Source: Propionibacteriaceae bacterium
GTDB lineage: Bacteria; Actinomycetota; Actinomycetes; Propionibacteriales; Propionibacteriaceae
DNA: 8,011 nt
Reading direction: 5' to 3'
Assembly (NCBI GenBank): GCA_009781325.1
Contig: WQYJ01000085.1
Span: 1 to 8,011 of the forward strand
Below are positions 1-5,758 of this stretch, piece by piece. Both the position numbers and the translations under genes were made by a program. Under the pieces are notes generated by a model. That model saw only the letters and a program-made list of their open reading frames with translations. It was not told the DNA's origin and did not search any database. How positions within the stretch are numbered: the stretch's first letter is position 1; every line of letters starts with the position of its first letter.

Positions 1-233
1 AGGCCGTGTTGACACTGGGCAAGGATGTCAAGGTGTACGGATTCTGTGCATCTGAAGAACCTCTGACAGACCTGTACCCCTTCTGCGTTGCTCAAGAGCC
101 AGAAGACTACGGGCGCCGCGTTGTTGCAGAGATTAAAGCATGGGTTGACGGTGCAACACCTGCGCCTGAAATCCTGCGTCCATTGAAGGAATTCTTCACC
201 GGCCAGACACCTGCACCAGGTGAGGTTGGGTAA
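1..233 (+). CDS. C-terminal end of an ABC-transporter sugar-binding protein (partial)
   Basis: This is the last 76 codons of a gene that begins before the window; the frame is already open at the first complete codon (3-5), so the GTG at 6 is probably internal. The tail carries a VKVYGF strand, a short variable loop, then a VAQEPEDYG segment and the helix RRVVAEIKAWVDG. That order matches the end of the second lobe of ribose/galactose-type periplasmic binding proteins, where a VAQ-P-x-x-x-G segment precedes the last long helix. In an actinobacterium such a protein would be a lipoprotein on the outer face of the membrane, but its signal peptide is not visible. It stops 6 nt before an RbsA-type ATPase, which supports the role. 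The identification rests on a short fragment and context; the ligand is unknown. Confidence 0.6.
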   Translation, partial: AVLTLGKDVKVYGFCASEEPLTDLYPFCVAQEPEDYGRRVVAEIKAWVDGATPAPEILRPLKEFFTGQTPAPGEVG

Positions 234-239
234 AGAATA

Positions 240-1784
240 ATGGCCGGGCTGGACTCATCGATTGACACCCGCGGACTTGCCGTACACGATATCGTTAAGC
301 GATTCAGCGGTGTAGAAGCACTGGGGGGTGTCTCGATTGAAGTTCAGCCCGGCCAAATCCTTGGCCTGGTCGGCCATAACGGAGCCGGAAAGTCGACCCT
401 GCTGAAAACAATGTCCGGGGCAATTCGCCCAGACTCAGGAACCATCACCATCGATGGTAATGAGGTTGTCTTTGCCCAACCTGCCGATGCCCTCAAAGCC
501 GGTATCGCGACGGTGTATCAAGAACTGTCACTGCTGGGGAATCTTAGTGTGACCCAGAATGTGTTCCTCGGGCATGAGCTCACCACGGGTGGGGTTCTGC
601 GTAAGGAAGCGATGCGCGATAAGGCCAAAGAAGCTATGGCCACCCTGAACCTGCCTGTCGATCCCGACCGAACTGTCGGTTCCTATCCCGTCGCAATTCG
701 CCAGTTGATGGAAATTGCGGTTGCCATCCATCGCGATGCCCACTACCTCCTCCTCGACGAGCCCACAACATCCCTTGAAGGGGAGCAGATCGATGAACTC
801 CTGGAGGTGCTGAAGTCTCTGGCACGCACCAGAAACATCGGCGTGCTGTTCATCAGTCACAAACTGGACGAGCTATTTGCCGTCAGCGACCGGGTTGTTG
901 CGCTGGTGGATGGGCTTATTCGTGTGGATGGACCCACGTCATCTGTTGCCCGTGCTGATCTGGTTGCCGCGATCGCTGGCTCGGAAGCCGTGGCTGTCCT
1001 CACAGATGCTGAAACTCCTGTGCGTGAGACGATGGCCCTTGACCCCGATGCCGTACCCAGTGTGCGTGCTGCCCACCTGCGATCTGCTGTTCTCCAAGAT
1101 GTCTGCTTGACTGCCTACCCGGGGCGGGTGACCGGAATTTACGGCCTCATTGGCTCGGGGCGTACGGAATTCCTGCGAGCTCTGATGGGATTGGATCCGC
1201 TGATTTCTGGGGAGATTGAACTCTTCGGCAACCCCTATCAGCCAAAGTCTCCAGGCAAAGCCGCCAAGTTGGGGCTGGCCTATGTGACTGAGGATCGAAA
1301 GTCATCCGGAGTAGTTCCGATGATGAACTCGTTGTATAACGTTGCTTTGCCCATCCTGGATCGTTTCACCTCGGCTGGTGTGCTGAGTGTTGGAAGGATG
1401 CTGGCTAACTCAGAAACCATCCTCGACCGATTGAGGGTTCTGGGTAACCGCACCCAGGGTGTTCAATCTCTATCCGGTGGGAATCAGCAGAAGGTAGTTT
1501 TGGCGCGTGCTTTGGGCCAAGATCCCAAAGTCTTGTTGCTTGATGAGCCTACGAAGGGTGTTGATATTGGGGTGAAGGTCGAGATTCACCGCATTATTCG
1601 CGAACTTGCCCACGAAGCTGGGATGACGATTATCCTGGTCTCATCTGAGGAAGAGGAGATCCTGGATGTCTCGGATCAGGTAGCTGTCTTTGTGTCAGGT
1701 TGCTGTACGAGCGAACCTGTCCTTGCGTCTGACCTTACGATATCCGATCTGAGGCAAGCCGCATGGGCGGCCAATGAGGAGTAA
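240..1784 (+). CDS. Sugar ABC transporter ATP-binding protein, RbsA/MglA type (two fused ATPase domains)
   Basis: A 514-residue cytoplasmic ATPase, close to the usual ~500 residues of RbsA/MglA/XylG proteins that power import of monosaccharides. The first domain has Walker A GHNGAGKST (45-53), Q-loop Gln94, Walker B LLLDEP (170-175) and H-loop His207. Its signature region reads YPVAIRQ (149-155), with Pro where the usual Leu-Ser has Ser. The second domain has a degenerate Walker A, GLIGSGRTE (302-310, no Lys), an intact signature LSGGNQQ (411-417), Walker B LLLDEP (432-437) and Ser469 where the H-loop His would be. Only one composite ATP site (Walker A of domain 1 with signature of domain 2) looks canonical, a common pattern in this family. 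The start is ATG at 240, with a weak GAGGT at 222-226 inside the preceding gene. It lies 6 nt after the binding-protein gene and 2 nt before the SIS gene, so it is probably co-transcribed. No permease gene follows, which is unusual for ribose-type operons. Sugar specificity cannot be inferred. Confidence 0.93.
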   Translation: MAGLDSSIDTRGLAVHDIVKRFSGVEALGGVSIEVQPGQILGLVGHNGAGKSTLLKTMSGAIRPDSGTITIDGNEVVFAQPADALKAGIATVYQELSLLGNLSVTQNVFLGHELTTGGVLRKEAMRDKAKEAMATLNLPVDPDRTVGSYPVAIRQLMEIAVAIHRDAHYLLLDEPTTSLEGEQIDELLEVLKSLARTRNIGVLFISHKLDELFAVSDRVVALVDGLIRVDGPTSSVARADLVAAIAGSEAVAVLTDAETPVRETMALDPDAVPSVRAAHLRSAVLQDVCLTAYPGRVTGIYGLIGSGRTEFLRALMGLDPLISGEIELFGNPYQPKSPGKAAKLGLAYVTEDRKSSGVVPMMNSLYNVALPILDRFTSAGVLSVGRMLANSETILDRLRVLGNRTQGVQSLSGGNQQKVVLARALGQDPKVLLLDEPTKGVDIGVKVEIHRIIRELAHEAGMTIILVSSEEEEILDVSDQVAVFVSGCCTSEPVLASDLTISDLRQAAWAANEE

Positions 1785-1786
1785 GA

Positions 1787-2425
1787 ATGGATAAGGACAC
1801 TCATGATATTTTGGCTGCAGCCCGTGAGGTTGTCGCCAAGGAGATGACAGGGCTTGAAGCCCTGATAGACCGCTTTGATCCTGCTTTCCTCGACGTCGTT
1901 CGCCTGCTGGCTGATTGCCGAGGCAAGGTCTTCGTGTCGGGGGCAGGTACCTCGGGAGCCATGGCACATAGGATGGCCCATCTTCTCTCTGTATGCGGAA
2001 CTCCCGCCGTACCCCTGCAGCCGATGGATGCCCTCCATGGAACGATGGGAGCTCTGTCCAGCGGCGATGTACTGATGGCAATCTCACGCGGGGGGAAATC
2101 CAGTGAACTCAATGATTTGAGTACGCGAGTCCAAACCAGGGGAGTCAAGGTTGTTGCCGTGACATCCAATCCGGATGCACCTCTGGCTGGACTGGCAGAT
2201 ATTGTCGTGATTCTGCCGACCGACAATGTCATCGATCCGGGTGGGGTGATTGCTATGGGATCGACCCTGGTGGTTGGTGCCTGGGGGGATGCTCTTGCCA
2301 CTGTGCTCATGCGTGTCAAGGGATACACTTGGGACCAGATGCTGTTCACTCATCCGGCTGGAGCCGTGGGCGAAGAGACACACAGACTTACCCCATTGGA
2401 GCCGCTGGATACACCAACGATGTGA
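1787..2425 (+). CDS. SIS-domain phosphosugar isomerase-like protein (KpsF/GutQ-related, no CBS domains)
   Basis: A 212-residue single-domain SIS protein. GKVFVSGAGTSG (46-57) is the first phosphosugar-binding loop, LHGTMG (83-88) the conserved His segment, SRGGKSSEL (100-108) the second Ser-rich loop and THPAGAVG (188-195) the C-terminal His motif. The last two resemble SxSGET and HPGGALG of KpsF/GutQ/KdsD arabinose-5-phosphate isomerases, but the CBS pair that makes those proteins ~320-330 residues is absent; short CBS-less members are known. Of residues I recall as catalytic in KdsD (Lys59, His88, Glu111, His193), both His are kept (84, 189), while Lys becomes Thr55 and Glu becomes Lys104. 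The reaction may therefore differ: aldose/ketose phosphate isomerisation is likely, the substrate unknown. Hexulose-6-phosphate isomerase (HxlB-like) is an alternative label. GAGGAG at 1776-1781, inside the last ATPase codons, fixes ATG 1787. Placement between a sugar ABC ATPase and a sugar kinase supports a catabolic rather than lipopolysaccharide role. Confidence 0.82.
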   Translation: MDKDTHDILAAAREVVAKEMTGLEALIDRFDPAFLDVVRLLADCRGKVFVSGAGTSGAMAHRMAHLLSVCGTPAVPLQPMDALHGTMGALSSGDVLMAISRGGKSSELNDLSTRVQTRGVKVVAVTSNPDAPLAGLADIVVILPTDNVIDPGGVIAMGSTLVVGAWGDALATVLMRVKGYTWDQMLFTHPAGAVGEETHRLTPLEPLDTPTM

Positions 2426-2449
2426 ACGGCGTGTGAAAGGTAGGCTGAC

Positions 2450-3910
2450 ATGCCGGTTGTAGCAGGGGTTGATTCATCTACTCAATCATGCAAAGTCGAA
2501 ATCCGTGATGCTGACTCAGGTAGTGTCATCGGTTCTGGGAGCGCACCTCATCCGCGGACAACCCCACCGGTGTCTGAACAGAACCCTGCAGATTGGTGGA
2601 GTGCTTTTTCTGTCGCGCTTGCCAAGGCTTGTGATGATGCCCGAGTATCTCCGAGTGAGATTCGGGCTATTTCTGTGGCAGCCCAGTGCCATGGTTTGGT
2701 CTTGCTGGGCCGTGGCGGAGCGGTGCTGCGGCCGGTCAAGCTGTGGAATGATCTGACCTCAGCACCGCAAGCAGAAGCGATGGTCGCCCAGATGGGGAAG
2801 GAATTCTGGGCCCAAGCAGTGGGATCAGTTCCGACAGCCGCCTTCACGATCACGAAACTAGCCTGGGTCGCACAAAACGAACCTGAGATCATGGGGCAAG
2901 CTGTCGGGGCTTGCCTTCCCCATGATTGGCTGACATGGAAGCTCTGCGGAAACTTGGTGACTGATCGCTCGGAGGCTTCAGGTACGGGCTACTACAATGC
3001 CCCTGCGCGGGCGTATCGCTGGGATATCCTTTCCCGCTTCGCAGGGGTCAATGAGAGCTTTGAACTGCCTGAGGTTCTTGGCCCAGACTCCGTCGCCGGT
3101 CTGGTTGTCCCCGAGATAGCCGCAGAACTGGGGTTCGGCAAGGATGTTCTAGTCGGGCCCGGAGCTGGTGATCAGCATGCGGCTGCTCTGGGAATGGGAA
3201 TCGGGGCTGGCGATGTGGTCTTTTCGCTGGGGACATCAGGTGTCGTGATGACGCCATCCCAGGCATCCATTCACGATCCATCCGGGGTTGTCAACGGTGT
3301 TTGCGATGCCACGGGAAGGTATCTTCCGCTGATCTGCACCTTGAATTGCACCAAGGTGGTCGATTGGTTCAGAGACTTACTGGGTGTCGATTATGAGCAG
3401 TTTGACCGCTTGGCGGTGTCCGTACCCTCGCAGGAGCGGATCCTGACCCTTGCTGCTTACTTCGATGGTGAGCGTACGCCGAGTCTGCCGAACTCTGTGG
3501 GTATCTTGGCTGGACTCACTCCAGAGTCGACTAGGGCTCAGATAGCTCGGGCGGCAGTTGACGGAGTTGTGATGGGCCTCGTGGAGGGCTTGGATGCCAT
3601 CCAGCGATGCGGTGCAGCCGTGGACGGACTCATTGTTGCCGCCGGCGGCGGTGCTGCGTCGTGGGCTTTCCGGCAGTCTATTGCCGATCTGGTGAACAGA
3701 GAAGTCCATGTTCTCGAAGCGCCGGGTGCTACGGTTCGAGGGGCTTGCCTCCAAGCTGCGACGATCTTGGCTGGTGTGTCCATCGATGAGATGCGTACGG
3801 CATGGCGCCCCCCAGTGGTCGTCACCACACCACCGGGGGACTTGACCTCACCTCAAGCGCGCGCGGCTTACCGAGAACTGGCTGGGTACCGCGGGATGGA
3901 TCGCAGCTAG
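2450..3910 (+). CDS. FGGY-family carbohydrate kinase, xylulokinase-like
   Basis: 486 residues, almost the length of E. coli XylB (484). It should transfer the ATP gamma-phosphate to a ketose, most simply D-xylulose, in the cytoplasm. Visible motifs are the N-terminal phosphate loop DSSTQSCK (8-15), EQNPADWW (43-50), QCHGL (79-83), LWND (98-101), TDRSEASGT (171-179), GAGDQ with the presumed catalytic base Asp241 (238-242), SLGTSG (259-264), DGERTP (339-344) and the C-terminal adenine-site glycines AAGGGAAS (397-404). Xylulokinases usually have QMHG; here Met is replaced by Cys80, next to the sugar-contacting His81. This and the context leave D-ribulose, L-xylulose, apulose or another ketose possible. 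AAAGG followed by AGG (2436-2444) is a good ribosome-binding site 5 nt before ATG 2450. It is the last visible gene of the operon, 24 nt after the SIS gene. Its TAG overlaps the stop codon of the converging permease gene. Confidence 0.88.
   Translation: MPVVAGVDSSTQSCKVEIRDADSGSVIGSGSAPHPRTTPPVSEQNPADWWSAFSVALAKACDDARVSPSEIRAISVAAQCHGLVLLGRGGAVLRPVKLWNDLTSAPQAEAMVAQMGKEFWAQAVGSVPTAAFTITKLAWVAQNEPEIMGQAVGACLPHDWLTWKLCGNLVTDRSEASGTGYYNAPARAYRWDILSRFAGVNESFELPEVLGPDSVAGLVVPEIAAELGFGKDVLVGPGAGDQHAAALGMGIGAGDVVFSLGTSGVVMTPSQASIHDPSGVVNGVCDATGRYLPLICTLNCTKVVDWFRDLLGVDYEQFDRLAVSVPSQERILTLAAYFDGERTPSLPNSVGILAGLTPESTRAQIARAAVDGVVMGLVEGLDAIQRCGAAVDGLIVAAGGGAASWAFRQSIADLVNREVHVLEAPGATVRGACLQAATILAGVSIDEMRTAWRPPVVVTTPPGDLTSPQARAAYRELAGYRGMDRS
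3808..3839. other. Possible nested hairpin near the 3' end of the kinase gene
   Basis: GTGGT (3815-3819), CGTC loop, ACCAC (3824-3828) form a perfect 5-bp stem, and C-rich (3808-3813) and G-rich (3835-3839) flanks could extend it as an outer stem. There is no T-run on either strand, so it is not a normal intrinsic terminator. It lies inside the kinase coding region about 70 nt before the convergent stop codons, where a transcript of either direction might need to end. It may be only codon composition. Confidence 0.15.
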
Positions 3911-4719
3911 GGGGTTTCCATCTCGGCGTTCGACGGTGGCGTTGGGCCGGGTGCAATAACTTTACGGATCATCATGATGACAACGAACACCAAGTAGCAG
4001 GCAAAGAGAATATTGGCGATTCGCGGTGGGAGTAAGTGTGCAATCTGTGCTCCAAAGGGCCCGGTGACAACGGCAGATAAACCGATAATGAGTCCTGCCC
4101 TCACCAGAACACGGTGGCCGAAGAGGTTTCCGATCAGCGCAGAGATGACAGCCGGAGCCATCATAACAAGAGAGACACCCTTGGCTACCAGGTCCGAAAC
4201 ACCGAAGACAATCATCATCACAGGAACAACGATGACACCCCCGCCGATACCCAGCAGACCGGCAGCGATTCCGGCAACCATACCCAGGCCTACCAAGGCA
4301 ATGACCTGCCAGGTACCCCAGGTCATCATGCCATCCCGGTGCGGCACGACAAGGAGTAACTGGATGATCATCGCTGCGGCAAACAGGATGAAAACCCACT
4401 GTGCAGCCTTGCGTGATAGGAATCCCAGCAGACGAGAACCGATCTGGGCTCCCACAACAGCACCGAGGGCCACCACAGCCCCAGCACCCCAGTCGATGGA
4501 ACTGTGGAAAGCATAGGAGATGATGCCCACGATACAGGCTGGAATGATTGCCATGAGTGAGGTGCCGACAGCGAGCTTGTGTTCAACACGTAAAGCAAGT
4601 ACCAATCCTGGCACGATGATCATGCCTCCGCCGATGCCAAAGAGCCCGGAGAACAGACCAGCAAATAGTCCTAAGCCGATCAGGGCTGCGATTTGCCTGG
4701 GTGCCAGGGTGGTGCTCAT
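3907..4719 (-). CDS. TauE/SafE (YfcA)-family membrane permease, downstream copy
   Basis: A 270-residue, very hydrophobic integral membrane protein with about eight predicted transmembrane segments. The family's internal repeat is plain: GLFGIGGG at 25-32 and GLLGIGGG at 154-161, each followed by a VxVP-type segment. Members export or import small anions such as sulfite, sulfoacetate or other organosulfonates and carboxylates. The substrate here is unknown and no sulfur-metabolism gene is in view. The reading runs from ATG (4719 on the minus strand), preceded by GGTGGTGAT, one base from the perfect anti-16S match GGAGGTGAT. It starts 19 nt after the stop of a closely similar permease, so the two are probably one operon. 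Over about 250 residues I count roughly two-thirds identity with that copy. Differences concentrate around residues 120-130 and 195-210 and in the tails. Its TAG stop shares the bases CTAG with the kinase stop codon. Confidence 0.88.
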   Translation of the reverse strand: MSTTLAPRQIAALIGLGLFAGLFSGLFGIGGGMIIVPGLVLALRVEHKLAVGTSLMAIIPACIVGIISYAFHSSIDWGAGAVVALGAVVGAQIGSRLLGFLSRKAAQWVFILFAAAMIIQLLLVVPHRDGMMTWGTWQVIALVGLGMVAGIAAGLLGIGGGVIVVPVMMIVFGVSDLVAKGVSLVMMAPAVISALIGNLFGHRVLVRAGLIIGLSAVVTGPFGAQIAHLLPPRIANILFACYLVFVVIMMIRKVIAPGPTPPSNAEMETP

Positions 4720-4738
4720 ATCACCACCCTATTGGTTT

Positions 4739-5599
4739 TCATGCCGCCAGGTGCTGATTCTGATGAAACGTGGATTCCAGCCGTGTTGTGCTGGGATTGA
4801 CCATTTCGCTGATCATCATGGCAACAACAAAGGCTAAATAGGCAGCGAAAAGGGTATTGGCTATTCGGGGATGAATCACGTGGGCGATCAGCACACCGAA
4901 GGGGACTGTTAATCCTGCCGCCAATCCCACAATGAGACCGGGTTTCGCCAGAATGCCAGGCCCGCGTACCTTGCCGATGAAGACAGACGAGGCTCCGGGA
5001 AGCATCACCAACAGGGAGACCCCCTTGGCGACGACATCAGCAACACCGAAAATAACCATCATGGCTGGAACAACGATGACACCGCCGCCGATTCCGAGTA
5101 AACCGGCTGCAAACCCAGCCACCAGGCCTAAGGCAAGCAAAACGAAAACTTGCCAGACGCCCCAGGTCATCACAGCGACGCGGTGCGGTGAGGTGATCAG
5201 CAGTTGAATGATGATGACAACCGAAAAGATGATGAAGGCCCACTGGGCAGCCTTGCGCGACAAGACTCCCAGCAAACGGGCTCCTAGTTGAGCTCCCACG
5301 ACGGCGCCGACGGCAACGATGGCCCCAGCACCCCAGTCGATGGAGCCGTGAGCAGCGTACAGAATGATGCCTATCGCAGAAGCTGGAATGATGGTCATCA
5401 GCGATGTTCCCACGGCGATTTTGTGTTCTATGCGTAAGACGAGCATGAGCCCGGGTAGAACAATCGTGCCGCCCCCCACACCGAACAGACCTGTTAAAAG
5501 ACCTGCGAGCAATCCGAGCCCAATCAGGGCTCCGATTTGCCTCGGTGTATACGAACCAGAAAAATCCACAAAGAATACCTTAGAAGAAACCTCCGACAT
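4739..5599 (-). CDS. TauE/SafE (YfcA)-family membrane permease, upstream copy
   Basis: A 286-residue multi-spanning membrane protein and close paralogue of the permease that follows it. GLFGVGGG (37-44) and GLLGIGGG (166-173) mark the two family repeats, and RIEHKIAVGTSLM (54-66) and GSIDWGAGA (84-92) are nearly the same in both copies. It is expected to move a small anion across the cytoplasmic membrane; the substrate is unknown. The start is uncertain. ATG at 5599 gives a 12-residue longer N-terminus than the paralogue, with GGAAG only distantly upstream (ending 15 nt before). A GTG at 5569 has AAGG 8 nt before it and would give a length nearer the paralogue. I keep the ATG because it is the longest in-frame start. 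It is first in its operon and is transcribed away from the TPR gene, so its promoter should lie in the 5600-5758 gap. Confidence 0.88.
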   Translation of the reverse strand: MSEVSSKVFFVDFSGSYTPRQIGALIGLGLLAGLLTGLFGVGGGTIVLPGLMLVLRIEHKIAVGTSLMTIIPASAIGIILYAAHGSIDWGAGAIVAVGAVVGAQLGARLLGVLSRKAAQWAFIIFSVVIIIQLLITSPHRVAVMTWGVWQVFVLLALGLVAGFAAGLLGIGGGVIVVPAMMVIFGVADVVAKGVSLLVMLPGASSVFIGKVRGPGILAKPGLIVGLAAGLTVPFGVLIAHVIHPRIANTLFAAYLAFVVAMMISEMVNPSTTRLESTFHQNQHLAA

Positions 5600-5758
5600 T
5601 TTTTGGAAACTTCTTCCGGGTTTTGCTTCCTGCCTCGCGGGATTCTTGTGTGGAGAGGTAAGATGGGGAGTTCTCGTATGAGGATGCCGGGCCTAAGGAT
5701 CATTTTTCCGTGCCTGAGCAGAATATCGCCGACAAGGCACCCTTGAAAGGAAAATAGC
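5600..5758. promoter_or_regulatory. Divergent intergenic region between the permease operon and the TPR gene
   Basis: 159 nt with no credible gene. It must hold the promoter for the minus-strand permeases and probably one for the plus-strand TPR/HAD genes. On the minus strand, TATTCT (plus 5720-5725) with TTTCAA (plus 5743-5748) at exactly 17 bp spacing is the best -10/-35 pair I found, though the -35 is poor. On the plus strand, TAAGAT at 5659-5664 could be a -10 but has no matching -35. The plus-strand ribosome-binding site GAAAGGA (5745-5751) overlaps the minus-strand -35 candidate. GGAA-N5-TTCC at 5605-5617 is a short inverted repeat just ahead of the permease start. The region's role is inferred from gene orientation; the individual elements are weak. 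Confidence 0.45.
5710..5740. promoter_or_regulatory. 6-bp inverted repeat in the leader of the TPR gene
   Basis: GTGCCT (5710-5715) and AGGCAC (5735-5740) are perfect complements separated by 19 nt, ending 4 nt before the ribosome-binding site of the TPR gene and enclosing the candidate minus-strand -10. It could be an operator or leader hairpin, but a 6-bp arm with a long loop can occur by chance. Confidence 0.2.

Noticed and set aside
6..233. A separate 75-residue gene starting at GTG 6
   Set aside because: The frame is open to the window edge, no ribosome-binding site can be seen, and the sequence resembles the end of a binding protein, so it is a truncated gene rather than a small one.
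1695..2087. Minus-strand open frames opposite the SIS gene
   Set aside because: They lie opposite a gene with clear family motifs and a strong ribosome-binding site, and show no recognisable protein features.
3808..3839. Intrinsic terminator for the sugar or permease operon
   Set aside because: A short stem is possible but no T-tract follows on either strand; kept only as a weak hairpin.
4013..4516. Plus-strand open frame rich in Thr/Pro opposite the downstream permease
   Set aside because: It is the antisense of transmembrane codons; the minus-strand reading has the TauE GxGGG repeats and a near-perfect ribosome-binding site.
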